Translations under genes and position numbers: made by a program
In this document: positions 27,269 through 36,438 of the stretch, one piece after another
Layout: each line of letters starts with the position of its first letter
How positions within the stretch are numbered: position 1 is the first letter of the stretch
DNA from: Sinomicrobium soli
GTDB lineage: Bacteria; Bacteroidota; Bacteroidia; Flavobacteriales; Flavobacteriaceae
Assembly: GCF_003285545.1 (NCBI RefSeq)
Contig: NZ_QLNV01000017.1
Span: forward strand, 1 to 64,000
Reading direction: 5' to 3'
DNA length: 64,000 nucleotides
The notes under the pieces: model-generated
What the model saw: only the letters and a program-made list of their open reading frames with translations
What the model was told of the DNA's origin: nothing
Database searches by the model: none

Positions 27269-29692
27269 ATGAAGTTCAGATTATTTTTACTCCACACCCT
27301 GTGTGCCGGCCTGATGATGCCCGTTGTGGCACAGGAACACCTGACGTATCAGAAACCACCGCAGGAAATTGTGGAACTGGTGGATATCAAAAGGCCGCCG
27401 CAGGTGATTACAGACAGCAGGAAGGAAAATATGCTGCTCTTATACCGCAACAGTTATAAGACCATTGCAGAGCTTTCCGAAGATGAGCTGCGCCTGGCGG
27501 GCCTGCGCATTAACCCGAAAACCAATATCTCCAGCAGGGCTACATATTACAATAACATCGAGATCAAAAAACTGAAGGCTGCAGCAACAACCCCGGTACA
27601 GGGACTGCCGGAAAATGCCAGGCTTGCCAATCTCCGTCTTTCCCCCGACGAGAAGAAACTGGCTTTTACACATACTACTGCAGATGGTGTGGAAGTATGG
27701 GTACTGGATATTGCATCGGCTACGGCCAAAAAACTGACCGGTGCCACGGCCAATGCCAATATGGGCAATCCTGTCAGTTGGTTCAGGGATGGTAAATCGC
27801 TGCTGGTACGGATGCTCCCGGAAGACCGTCCTCCCCTTATAGATACCGGGGAAGCTGTTCCTGCCGGCCCTACGGTGACCGTGAGCAGCGGTATTCTGGC
27901 CCAGAACAGGACATACCAAGACCTGTTGAAAAACAAGGACGACGAATTTAATTTTGAAGTACTGGCTACCTCCGAACTCTACAAGGTGGGCCCGGATGGC
28001 AGTAAGACGCTCTGGAAGGAAAAAGCCATGTACGGCAGCGAAAGCTTTTCACCGGATGGAAAATATGTTAAAGTGGTCACCATACAGCGCCCTTTTTCAT
28101 ATATCGTTCCCCTGAACCGTTTTCCCATGACTACTGCGGTGTATGACACCAGCGGCAAGCTGGTAAAGACCGTAGAGGAAACCCCGCTTGTAGAAGATCT
28201 TCCGAAAGGGTTTATGGCGACACGTACAGGAAAACGGAATATCAGCTGGAGGGCAGACCAGCCTTCGACCCTGGTATGGGTAGAGGCCCTCGACGGGGGC
28301 GACCCGGAACAGGAGGTCCCCTTCCGGGATGAATTGTTTACGCTTGGGGCCCCGTTCAGCGGTGAGCCGGTATCCCTGGTAAAGACCATCAACCGTTTTT
28401 CCGATATCACCTGGGGTAACAACCGCTATGCCGTACTTACGGATTACTGGTGGAATGACCGGAATACCAAAACTTACGTATTCGACCCTTCCGCCCCGGG
28501 AGAAGAGGCCAGGGTAGTGTTTGACCGGAATTACCAGGACAGCTACAGCGATCCCGGCGAATTCGAGACCGAAAAGAATGAATACGGGGTTAATGTCTTG
28601 AAAATGGAGGGTTCCAAAGCTTATCTTATCGGGGAAGGATATTCCGAAAAGGGACAATTTCCTTTCCTGGATGAAATAGATCTTTCCAGTCTTAAGACAG
28701 ACCGGTTGTATCAGTCGGCATTTACCGACAAACTGGAAGAGATAAGTGCGGTTATAGATGCTAAAAAGGGCGAGGTCCTCGTTCGGATAGAGTCCGGCAA
28801 CGAGTATCCCAACTATTTTATACGGAACCTCCGGAAGAGAATGGCCCCCATTCCTGTTACCGATTTCAAAAATCCCTTTACCAGCATTGCGGATGCACAT
28901 AAGGAAGTGATCACCTATAAGCGGGATGACGGCCTGGAACTCAGCGGTACGCTGTATCTTCCTCCCGGGTATGATACCGGTAAGAAGGAAAAGCTTCCCA
29001 TGATACTGTGGGCATATCCGCGGGAATACAAGGACAAGAACAGTGCGGCACAGACGACTTCCAACCCGAATTCGTTTACCTACCCGAGTTATGGTTCGCC
29101 CGTATACTGGATCACCAGGGGGTATGCGGTGCTGGACAAGGCGGCATTTCCCATCATAGGAGAGGGAGATGAAGAGCCCAATGATACGTTCAGGGAGCAG
29201 CTGGTAGCCAACGCAAAAGCGGCCATAGATGCCGTGGATGCCCTGGGGTATATAGACCGTAACCGGGTAGGTGTGGGCGGTCACTCTTACGGGGCTTTTA
29301 TGACGGCCAACCTGCTGACGCATTCCGAGCTGTTTGCCGCCGGTATAGCACGTAGCGGTGCCTACAACCGTACGCTGACCCCTTTTGGGTTCCAGAGTGA
29401 AGAAAGGAACTATTGGGAGGCCCCCGAAATCTATAACGGGATGTCGCCTTTTATGCACGCCGATAAAATGAAGACCCCGCTCCTGCTAATCCACGGTGCT
29501 GCTGATAACAATTCGGGAACGTACCCGTTGCAGAGCGAGCGCTACTTTAATGCCCTGAAAGGCTTCGGCGCCCCGGCAAGACTGGTCATGCTGCCCAGGG
29601 AAAGTCACGGTTATTCCGCCCTGGAATCCGTGCTGCACGTATTGTGGGAACAGGACCAATGGCTGGAGAAATATGTGAAGAACAGGGAGTAA
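27269..29692 (+). CDS. S9 family serine peptidase, glutamyl endopeptidase-like
   Basis: An 807-aa secreted or periplasmic prolyl-oligopeptidase-clan enzyme. A signal peptide (about residues 1-21, ending VVAQ) is followed by a beta-propeller (about 100-540) and a C-terminal alpha/beta hydrolase domain. The catalytic triad can be placed: Ser673 in GGHSYG, Asp746 in HGAADNNSG and His780 in RESHGY. The overall layout and YPREYKDKN segment resemble the S9D group related to plant chloroplast glutamyl endopeptidase. It probably degrades peptides outside the cytoplasm. It converges on the M1 peptidase gene. Confidence 0.88.
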   Translation: MKFRLFLLHTLCAGLMMPVVAQEHLTYQKPPQEIVELVDIKRPPQVITDSRKENMLLLYRNSYKTIAELSEDELRLAGLRINPKTNISSRATYYNNIEIKKLKAAATTPVQGLPENARLANLRLSPDEKKLAFTHTTADGVEVWVLDIASATAKKLTGATANANMGNPVSWFRDGKSLLVRMLPEDRPPLIDTGEAVPAGPTVTVSSGILAQNRTYQDLLKNKDDEFNFEVLATSELYKVGPDGSKTLWKEKAMYGSESFSPDGKYVKVVTIQRPFSYIVPLNRFPMTTAVYDTSGKLVKTVEETPLVEDLPKGFMATRTGKRNISWRADQPSTLVWVEALDGGDPEQEVPFRDELFTLGAPFSGEPVSLVKTINRFSDITWGNNRYAVLTDYWWNDRNTKTYVFDPSAPGEEARVVFDRNYQDSYSDPGEFETEKNEYGVNVLKMEGSKAYLIGEGYSEKGQFPFLDEIDLSSLKTDRLYQSAFTDKLEEISAVIDAKKGEVLVRIESGNEYPNYFIRNLRKRMAPIPVTDFKNPFTSIADAHKEVITYKRDDGLELSGTLYLPPGYDTGKKEKLPMILWAYPREYKDKNSAAQTTSNPNSFTYPSYGSPVYWITRGYAVLDKAAFPIIGEGDEEPNDTFREQLVANAKAAIDAVDALGYIDRNRVGVGGHSYGAFMTANLLTHSELFAAGIARSGAYNRTLTPFGFQSEERNYWEAPEIYNGMSPFMHADKMKTPLLLIHGAADNNSGTYPLQSERYFNALKGFGAPARLVMLPRESHGYSALESVLHVLWEQDQWLEKYVKNRE

Positions 29693-29700
29693 GTTATTGA

Positions 29701-29765
29701 GTTACTAAGTTATTGGGTTATTGAGTATTCCACTTAATAACCTAATAACTCAATAACTTAGTAAC
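29701..29765. terminator. bidirectional hairpin between two convergent peptidase genes
   Basis: Arms 29701-29722 and 29744-29765 can form 22 bp, with one G-U pair in a plus-strand RNA. The hairpin fills the gap between the S9 stop (29692) and the M1 stop (29766) almost exactly. It is built from GTTATT-type words that also form tandem repeats elsewhere, so it may have arisen from a repeat. Confidence 0.55.
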
Positions 29766-31394
29766 CTAACCCCCCACCTTGATAAAAAACCTTTCCGTAG
29801 CCACCTCGATATCCTCGGGGTTTACGGCACCGGCCAGTTTCTGCCATGTGGTAGTGGGCTGCAGCCGCTCTTCCCTGCCGTTTACGGTGATGTCTACGGG
29901 CATGTCAAAATCCTTTACATCGGCTGCCCAGCGGTATACTGTTCCGTTCCCTTTTTTCTTTAATTCCAGTACGGGAATGTCCTTGTAGCGGAGGTACTGG
30001 TCAAAGACCGGTTGCAGGTGCAGGCCGGTTTCGTGTTCGAAGAAATTGACTACCATCTCGGTATCCACGATCATGTGTTTAAAGGTTTCGCTGTAGTCTT
30101 TTATCAGTTTCCACCAGGTGTCGTCGTCATTGATGATATGCCTGATGGTATTGAGCATAAGGGCTCCCTTGGGATACATATCACCGGAGCCTTCCTTATT
30201 GACCCCGTAATCGCCTATAATGGGCCTGTCGTTGCTCACATTCCGGCGAAGCCCGTTGATATATTTTTGTCCGTCTTCATAGCCCCACCGGCATTCTACA
30301 TATACGGCTTCACTGTAGGTGGTAAACCCTTCGTGTATCCACATATCGGCAATATCGGAAGAGGTAATGCTGTTGCCGAACCATTCGTGGCCGGTTTCGT
30401 GAATGATGATAAAATCCCATTTGTTCCCTACCCCTGTACCGGAGAGATCGCGCCCCAGGTACCCTTTCATATACCGGTTCCCGTAAGCCACGGCACTCTG
30501 GTGTTCCATCCCGAGGTGAGCGGTCTCCACGAGCTTGTAACTGTCTTCCTTAAAGGGGTATTCCCCGAATTTTTCCTGGAAGCAGTCCATCATGGGCTTT
30601 ACCTCCTGAAAGTGTTCCCTGGCCTTGTCCAGGTTATAACTCAGCACATAAAAATCCAGGTCCAGGCCCTTATAGGTTTCGCCGAAGTGAACATAATCAC
30701 CTATGTTAACGGCTACATCGTAATTGTTGATGGGGTTTATCACTTTCCAGTCCCACCGGGTATAACCGTTGCCGAGGTCTTTTTTCCCGGTAAACCTTCC
30801 GTTAGAAACGTTCATCAGGCCGTTCGGAACAGCAACTTTAATGGTCATACCGTTTTCCGGTTCATCGCTCTGGTGGTCTTTATTGGGCCACCAGGCACTC
30901 GCCCCGGTACCCTGTACGGCGGTAGCGATCCAGGGTTTGCCGTTTTTGTCCGTTTTCCAGTCGAATCCCCCGTCCCAGGGCGCCCTTTTGGCTGCAATGG
31001 GCTGCCCGGAGTAATAGAAGGTAATGCTGTCTTTCCTGTTTTTTCGGAACCCGGAAGGGTAATCTATAAACACGGCATTGTACTCCCTGCGATAGGCCAG
31101 CTGGTTTCCGTGGCAGATAACAGAATCGACCTCCATGTTCTCGAAAAGGTCGATCTGTATGGTGTTTAACTTCTGTTGCGGGATAAACACTATGCGGTTG
31201 TACCCGGAGATATATTTTGCCTCCGGATTTACGGTAATGTCAAGGTGGTATTCCCTGACGTCGAAGTTGCGTTCCGTACGCAGCGACCCCCTCAGGGTAT
31301 CGCCCCGGGTGTAGCTGTCTTTTTCCTGCATAAGCTGTGCCCTGGCGGGCTGAAATCCGGCGAGTATCAGGGCCAGAAGGAAAATTCTTTTCAT
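29766..31394 (-). CDS. M1 family aminopeptidase
   Basis: A 542-aa zinc metallopeptidase. A signal peptide (residues 1-19, ending ARAQ) shows export. The zinc site is HETGH (His332, Glu333, His336) plus Glu355 in WIHEGFTTYSE. The exopeptidase motif appears as GMEHQ (295-299). It is shorter than full M1 enzymes such as PepN because it lacks the long C-terminal helical domain, as in many Bacteroidetes M1 proteins. It should trim N-terminal residues from peptides in the periplasm, complementing the convergent S9 peptidase. Confidence 0.9.
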   Translation of the reverse strand: MKRIFLLALILAGFQPARAQLMQEKDSYTRGDTLRGSLRTERNFDVREYHLDITVNPEAKYISGYNRIVFIPQQKLNTIQIDLFENMEVDSVICHGNQLAYRREYNAVFIDYPSGFRKNRKDSITFYYSGQPIAAKRAPWDGGFDWKTDKNGKPWIATAVQGTGASAWWPNKDHQSDEPENGMTIKVAVPNGLMNVSNGRFTGKKDLGNGYTRWDWKVINPINNYDVAVNIGDYVHFGETYKGLDLDFYVLSYNLDKAREHFQEVKPMMDCFQEKFGEYPFKEDSYKLVETAHLGMEHQSAVAYGNRYMKGYLGRDLSGTGVGNKWDFIIIHETGHEWFGNSITSSDIADMWIHEGFTTYSEAVYVECRWGYEDGQKYINGLRRNVSNDRPIIGDYGVNKEGSGDMYPKGALMLNTIRHIINDDDTWWKLIKDYSETFKHMIVDTEMVVNFFEHETGLHLQPVFDQYLRYKDIPVLELKKKGNGTVYRWAADVKDFDMPVDITVNGREERLQPTTTWQKLAGAVNPEDIEVATERFFIKVGG

Positions 31395-31426
31395 AAGTAT
31401 TTTTTGTTTAGTAGCGATATGGTTTT

Positions 31427-31457
31427 TTAGTTCTTAGTTCGTAGTTTGTTAGTTCTG
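31427..31457. repeat. TTAGTTC-type heptamer repeat
   Basis: Tandem-like TTAGTTCTTAGTTCGTAG units, the inverse of the AACTAAG repeats before the patatin and ettA genes, between the M1 peptidase start and the carboxylase stop. Confidence 0.5.
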
Positions 31458-31480
31458 AACTCCCGGCTTCGAGCTTCCTC

Positions 31481-33109
31481 TCACACCTGTATAACCCCGG
31501 GGTTGTAAGATTTTTCAATGGGGGCATGGTTCGCGGCTTCTATTCCCATACTGATCCATTTCCTGGTATCTGCAGGATCTATCACGGCATCGGTCCACAA
31601 TCTTGCTGCTGCATAGTAGGGGGAGGTCTGCCGGTCGTACCGCGATTTTATATCGTTAAAAAGCGCTTCTTCCTTTTCTTTGGTGATAGGCTCTCCCTTT
31701 TTTTTCAGGGAAGCCTTTTCTATCTGGAGCAGTACCTTTGCAGCCTGGGCACCCCCCATAACGGCCAGTTCGGCACTGGGCCATGCAAAGATAAGCCGGG
31801 GGTCGTAAGCCTTTCCGCACATGGCATAATTCCCGGCTCCGTACGAATTGCCGATCACTACGGTAAACTTGGGGACCACGCTGTTGCTCACCGCATTGAC
31901 CATCTTGGCGCCGTCTTTTATAATGCCGCCGTGCTCACTTTTGCTGCCTACCATAAAACCGGTAACGTCCTGGAGGAATACCAGGGGTATTTTTTTCTGG
32001 TTGCAGTTGGCAATAAAACGGGTGGCTTTGTCGGCACTGTCGGAATAAATAACCCCCCCGAACTGCATTTCGCCCTTTTTGGTCTTTACCACTTTCCGCT
32101 GGTTGGCTACGATACCCACGGCCCAGCCGTCGATTCGGGCATATCCCGTAAGCAGGGTCTTGCCGTAGCCGGCCTTGTACTCTTCAAACTCAGACCGGTC
32201 TGCCAGCCGTTTTATGATCTCCTTCATATCGTACTGGTCGGCTCTCGACCGCGGCAGGATACCGTAAATATCCTCCGGGTTCTCAGAAGGAGGGGCAGGG
32301 GCGGTACGGTTAAACCCCGCTTTGGTAAACTCCCCGGTTTTATCCAGGATGTTCTTTATGGTATCCAGGGCATCCTTATCGTCCCTTGCCTTGTAATCGG
32401 TAACCCCGCTGATCTCGCAATGCGTAGTGGCCCCTCCCAGGGTCTCGTTGTCTATGGTCTCCCCGATAGCGGCTTTTACCAGGTAGCTTCCGGCCAGGAA
32501 AATACTGCCTGTTTTATCTACGATAAGGGCTTCGTCGCTCATTATGGGGAGATAGGCCCCTCCCGCCACGCAACTGCCCATTACGGCGGCGATCTGTATA
32601 ATGCCCATGCTGCTCATAAGGGCATTATTGCGGAAAATGCGCCCGAAATGTTCTTTATCGGGAAAGATCTCGTCCTGCATGGGCAGGTATACCCCCGCAC
32701 TGTCTACCAGGTAGATGATGGGCAGCCTGTTTTCCATCGCGATCTCCTGTGCCCTCAGGTTTTTTTTCCCGGTAACGGGAAACCAGGCACCTGCCTTTAC
32801 CGTGGCATCATTGGCCACCACAACACATTGCCGTCCTTTTACATATCCCATCTTCACCACCACCCCTCCTGACGGACAGCCACCGTGTTCCTCATACATG
32901 CCGTCTCCGGCAAAGGCGCCGATCTCTATGTTCCGGCTGTCCTTGTCCAGCAGGTAATCGATACGCTCTCTCGCCGTCATTTTCCCTTCGGAATGCAGCT
33001 TGTCGATACGTTGCTGTCCGCCTCCTTTCTTGATACGGCCCAGCCTGTTCCGGTATTCCGATACCAGCAGTTTGTTATGGTCTTCGTTCTTGTTGAAGTT
33101 GATGTCCAT
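31481..33109 (-). CDS. acyl-CoA carboxylase carboxyltransferase (beta) subunit, MccB-like
   Basis: A 542-aa carboxyltransferase of the crotonase-like fold that moves CO2 from carboxybiotin to an acyl-CoA. The sequence LVDSAGVYLPMQDEIFPD, HFGRIFRNNALMSS, VMGSCVAGGAYLPIMSDE and GGATTHCEISGVTDY most resembles the methylcrotonyl-CoA carboxylase beta subunit (leucine degradation) rather than propionyl-CoA carboxylase. The second half has the paired GGVIYSDSADKATRFI and DVTGFMVGS blocks. No biotin-carboxylase alpha subunit is next to it, so its partner lies elsewhere. Substrate assignment is by resemblance only. Confidence 0.85.
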   Translation of the reverse strand: MDINFNKNEDHNKLLVSEYRNRLGRIKKGGGQQRIDKLHSEGKMTARERIDYLLDKDSRNIEIGAFAGDGMYEEHGGCPSGGVVVKMGYVKGRQCVVVANDATVKAGAWFPVTGKKNLRAQEIAMENRLPIIYLVDSAGVYLPMQDEIFPDKEHFGRIFRNNALMSSMGIIQIAAVMGSCVAGGAYLPIMSDEALIVDKTGSIFLAGSYLVKAAIGETIDNETLGGATTHCEISGVTDYKARDDKDALDTIKNILDKTGEFTKAGFNRTAPAPPSENPEDIYGILPRSRADQYDMKEIIKRLADRSEFEEYKAGYGKTLLTGYARIDGWAVGIVANQRKVVKTKKGEMQFGGVIYSDSADKATRFIANCNQKKIPLVFLQDVTGFMVGSKSEHGGIIKDGAKMVNAVSNSVVPKFTVVIGNSYGAGNYAMCGKAYDPRLIFAWPSAELAVMGGAQAAKVLLQIEKASLKKKGEPITKEKEEALFNDIKSRYDRQTSPYYAAARLWTDAVIDPADTRKWISMGIEAANHAPIEKSYNPGVIQV

Positions 33110-33206
33110 GCCTTTCGATTAGAATGTGGCTAAAATACAAAAAGAAGCGCGAAGTTCTAATTTCCGGGGATATTCCGTAAATTGCTTCCCTTTAAAAGAG
33201 ATAGTA

Positions 33207-33386
33207 ATGGGAATGAATAAAAATGCCATATTCGGTTGGGCATCCCTGATCATGTTTCTCGTGGGTACCGCCCTGGTGCTCCTGGGAGTGTTGAAGTATC
33301 GGGATTACGCCATAGGTTTTTCGGTGGCGGGGATCGGCTTTTTTGCCATGTCGTGGATTTTTAATGCGCTTAAAGGAAGAATTTGA
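33207..33386 (+). CDS. small two-helix membrane protein (CAL67264-like)
   Basis: A 59-aa protein starting MGMNKNAIFGWASL, with two membrane helices (about residues 8-28 and 34-52) and the end FNALKGRI. It resembles the tiny CAL67264 family membrane proteins of Flavobacteriia. An in-frame extension back to 33126 adds polar unconserved sequence and is rejected. Function unknown. Confidence 0.55.
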   Translation: MGMNKNAIFGWASLIMFLVGTALVLLGVLKYRDYAIGFSVAGIGFFAMSWIFNALKGRI

Positions 33387-33452
33387 AACCATAAACCATG
33401 GTGAGTTTGCAAACGAGAAAATGGACGGAAGTCCGGAGTCCGGAGTCGGGAG

Positions 33453-33658
33453 TTGTCATTCCGACGAAGGAGGAATCTGCGGTCTTTCGGAGATGCTGTT
33501 GAAGTTCCTTTGATCGTGGGGGGAGATTCCCTGCCTGGCCGGCAGGCAGGTTCACTCCACTGCGCTGTGTTCTGAATGACAACTTCAATGACAACGAACT
33601 AACAACTAAGAACTAAGAACTAAGAACTAAGAAACTACAAACTATAAAACATCATATA
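33453..33658. repeat. interspersed repeat copy upstream of ettA
   Basis: Starts GTTGTCATTCCGACGAAGG, contains GTTGAAGTTCCTT, then the palindrome with one inserted G (33530-33550), then a TTCTGAATGACA segment, and ends in AACTAAG heptamers (about 33595-33645) directly before ettA. The layout is the same as at 1237-1437. Confidence 0.75.
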
Positions 33659-35353
33659 ATGTCAGACGATAAGAAGGTCATTTTTTCAATGTCGGGTGTT
33701 TCCAAGACGTACCAGAGTACCAACAAGACAGTACTTAAAGACATTTACCTGAGTTTTTTCTACGGGGCCAAGATCGGTATCCTGGGGCTTAACGGTTCGG
33801 GAAAGTCGACTTTGCTGAAAATTATCGCCGGGGTAGAGAAAAACTACCAGGGCGATGTGGTGTTTTCCCCGGGGTATTCCGTGGGATACCTCGAGCAGGA
33901 GCCGCAGCTGGATGAAAGCAAAACCGTATTGGAGATCGTAAAGGAGGGCGTTGCCGAAGTGGTTACCGTTCTGGACGAATACAACAAGATCAACGATATG
34001 TTCGGGCTGCCCGAAGTGTATGAGGATGCCGACAAGATGCAGAAACTGATGGACCGGCAGGCGGAGTTGCAGGACAGGATAGATGCCACCAACGCCTGGG
34101 AACTCGACACCAAGCTGGAAATTGCCATGGATGCGCTGCGTACTCCCGATCCTGAAACCCCGATAAAGGTATTGTCCGGGGGAGAGCGCCGCAGGGTAGC
34201 CTTATGCCGACTGTTGTTGCAGCAGCCCGATATCCTGTTGCTCGATGAGCCTACCAACCACCTCGATGCCGAGTCGGTATTGTGGCTGGAACAGCATTTG
34301 CAGCAATACAATGGTACGGTTATAGCCGTAACGCACGACCGTTATTTCCTGGATAATGTAGCCGGATGGATACTGGAACTGGACCGTGGGGAAGGTATAC
34401 CGTGGAAGGGGAATTATTCGTCCTGGCTCGACCAGAAAGCAAAGCGCCTGGCCCAGGAACAGAAACAGGCCTCCAAACGGCAGAAAACCCTGGAACGGGA
34501 GCTGGAATGGGTGCGTATGGCACCCAAGGGAAGGCAGGCCAAGCAAAAGGCCCGTCTGAACAACTACGACAAACTGCTCAACGAAGACCAGAAACAGCTG
34601 GACGAAAAACTGGAGATCTATATACCCAACGGGCCAAGACTGGGGACCAATGTCATCGACGCCAGGGGAGTGGCCAAGGCCTTCGGGGATAAATTGCTGT
34701 ACGATAACCTCAATTTTAAACTACCGCAGGCCGGGATTGTAGGGATCATAGGCCCGAACGGCGCCGGTAAGACCACGATCTTTAAAATGATCATGGGAGA
34801 GGAAAAACCGGACAAGGGAGAATTTATCGTGGGCGATACGGCGAAGATCGCTTATGTAGACCAGCGACATGCCAATATAGATCCTGAAAAATCGATATGG
34901 GAAAATTTTTCAGACGGACAGGAGCTGGTCATGATGGGGGGCAGACAGGTGAACTCGCGTGCGTATCTCAGCCGTTTTAATTTTTCGGGAAGTGAGCAGA
35001 ACAAGAAGGTATCTGCCCTGTCGGGCGGGGAGCGCAACAGGCTGCACCTGGCGATGACCCTCAAAGAAGAAGGAAACGTATTGCTGCTGGACGAGCCTAC
35101 CAACGACCTGGACGTGAACACCCTTCGCGCCCTGGAAGAAGGACTGGAAAACTTTGCCGGTTGTGCCGTGGTCATTTCACACGACCGTTGGTTCCTGGAC
35201 CGGATCTGTACGCATATCCTCGCTTTCGAGGGCAATTCGGAAGTATATTTCTTTGAAGGCGGCTTCTCGGATTATGAAGAGAACAAACGAAAACGCCTGG
35301 GGACTGATGTTACACCCAAGCGCATTAAGTACAAGAAGCTGATCAGGGAGTAA
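33659..35353 (+). CDS. ettA: energy-dependent translational throttle protein EttA (ABC-F)
   Basis: A 564-aa ABC-F ATPase with two nucleotide-binding domains and no membrane helices. It acts on the ribosomal E site to gate translation according to ATP/ADP. Domain 1 has Walker A GLNGSGKST, signature LSGGERRRVALC and Walker B LLLDEPTNHLDAES. Domain 2 has GPNGAGKTT, LSGGERNRLHLA and LLLDEPTNDLDVNT. Between them lies the helical linker EQKQASKRQKTLERELEWVR of the P-site-interacting motif. Length and linker match EttA rather than Uup or YheS. Confidence 0.92.
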   Translation: MSDDKKVIFSMSGVSKTYQSTNKTVLKDIYLSFFYGAKIGILGLNGSGKSTLLKIIAGVEKNYQGDVVFSPGYSVGYLEQEPQLDESKTVLEIVKEGVAEVVTVLDEYNKINDMFGLPEVYEDADKMQKLMDRQAELQDRIDATNAWELDTKLEIAMDALRTPDPETPIKVLSGGERRRVALCRLLLQQPDILLLDEPTNHLDAESVLWLEQHLQQYNGTVIAVTHDRYFLDNVAGWILELDRGEGIPWKGNYSSWLDQKAKRLAQEQKQASKRQKTLERELEWVRMAPKGRQAKQKARLNNYDKLLNEDQKQLDEKLEIYIPNGPRLGTNVIDARGVAKAFGDKLLYDNLNFKLPQAGIVGIIGPNGAGKTTIFKMIMGEEKPDKGEFIVGDTAKIAYVDQRHANIDPEKSIWENFSDGQELVMMGGRQVNSRAYLSRFNFSGSEQNKKVSALSGGERNRLHLAMTLKEEGNVLLLDEPTNDLDVNTLRALEEGLENFAGCAVVISHDRWFLDRICTHILAFEGNSEVYFFEGGFSDYEENKRKRLGTDVTPKRIKYKKLIRE

Positions 35354-35438
35354 TTATCCCGTATCCGTAAACTCAAAGGGATCGGAAAGCATTTTTTTAT
35401 AAACGCAGTTTCGATCTCTTTTTTATTTAGATAGCCTC

Positions 35439-35591
35439 TCAGATATTCAGTGATAGCTTCAGGCTCCCGCCCAATCCTTTCCTGATGATCCGCATCAAAG
35501 TCGAAAGCCGGATATCACTTGCATTATTTTCTATCCGGGAAATATAGCTTTTTGTGGTGCCTACTTTATCCGCAAGTTGTTGTTGCGAAAG
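35439..35591 (-). pseudogene. remnant of an XRE-type HTH regulator
   Basis: An open frame of 50 codons ending in TGA (35441-35439) encodes the C-terminal part of a helix-turn-helix protein: LSQQQLADKVGTTKSYISRI is the full HTH (Gln-Gln-Leu-Ala-Asp and Ser-Tyr-Ile-Ser-Arg-Ile), followed by LSTLMRIIRKGLGG. There is no start codon: a stop in frame and the end of the next gene (35608) lie immediately upstream. The fold resembles HigA-type antitoxins or XRE regulators that usually have about 50 more N-terminal residues. It is therefore a truncated gene, perhaps of a lost toxin-antitoxin pair. Confidence 0.65.
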
Positions 35592-35607
35592 AGTTTATGT
35601 TTTAAAG

Positions 35608-36357
35608 TCAGATAATCTTTTTGATCACTCTCAGTTTATGGGTATGCCTTCGGGTATCCACGTTAAAGATCCCGGTGTGGTCGATACGGTCGATACGGAC
35701 TTTACCGTCTGTGTGGATAATATAATTGTCCTGCATGATAATGCCTGTATGTACGATATTGCCCTCGTCATCGTCAAAAAAGGCAAGGTCTCCGGGCTCC
35801 GATTCCTCGATAAAGCTCAGGGGTTCGCCCTGGGTGGCCTGCTGGGCGGCTTCGCGTTTCAGGGGGTAACCGTTCAGTTTGTATACCATTTGTGCCAGTC
35901 CTGCCGCATCGATCCCGAAGGGGGTTTTTCCGCCTTGATGGTGAGGGGCGTTGAGAAAGAGGTATGCCGTGGGGATGAGGTTCTGCTTGTTGTCGCCGGT
36001 CTGCTGTATCCTGCCGTCAAAACTGTGGGACAGCAGGGGGGCGGTACCTACGTGCGATCCTATGGGAACAGGCATGAGTTGTCCGTTGTGATCGGTAATG
36101 AATTCCACCATGTCTGCACATAGTCCCGGCGGTTGTTTGTCCAGGGAGGTATAGACCGCTTCTTCGATAAGCAGGTATTGCTTGTTGTCTATCCATCCTT
36201 CATAGTGGTCGTATGCAAGCCGGATCCTGCTCCGGTATTTCTGTTTTTCAAGTACCTTGAAGTGCTCCCCGTACAGTACCTGTGAGCTGAGTTCGGCATG
36301 GTCTGAAGGGGTTGACCGCAGGGGAACGACACTGAGATTACAAATTCCGTATTGCAT
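35608..36357 (-). CDS. NlpC/P60-like protein with SH3 domain, catalytic cysteine apparently replaced
   Basis: A 249-aa protein with an N-terminal bacterial SH3-like domain (about residues 1-65) and a C-terminal NlpC/P60 fold (about 120-245). The fold elements PFGID, EPGDLAFF, HTGIIM (His203) and NYIIHTDGKV are all conserved. The position that normally holds the nucleophile (DCSG) reads DAAG at 150-153, so the usual cysteine is alanine. The remaining structure is intact, which suggests a non-catalytic peptidoglycan- or peptide-binding role, or an alternative nucleophile. No signal peptide is seen. Related flavobacterial proteins should be compared before calling it inactive. Confidence 0.75.
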   Translation of the reverse strand: MQYGICNLSVVPLRSTPSDHAELSSQVLYGEHFKVLEKQKYRSRIRLAYDHYEGWIDNKQYLLIEEAVYTSLDKQPPGLCADMVEFITDHNGQLMPVPIGSHVGTAPLLSHSFDGRIQQTGDNKQNLIPTAYLFLNAPHHQGGKTPFGIDAAGLAQMVYKLNGYPLKREAAQQATQGEPLSFIEESEPGDLAFFDDDEGNIVHTGIIMQDNYIIHTDGKVRIDRIDHTGIFNVDTRRHTHKLRVIKKII

Positions 36358-36382
36358 GTATGATAAAATCAGTTTTTAATTT

Positions 36383-36424
36383 CCGGGGTATATATCCCCC
36401 GGGAGTTTCCGGAATACTCCCGGG
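36383..36424 (-). terminator. GC-rich hairpins after the thiolase gene
   Basis: Two alternative stems: 36383-36388 with 36396-36402, and 36398-36406 with 36416-36424 (9 bp perfect). No T-run follows on the minus strand, so termination is only suggested by position. Confidence 0.35.
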
Positions 36425-36438
36425 ATGATACTGTTTGT

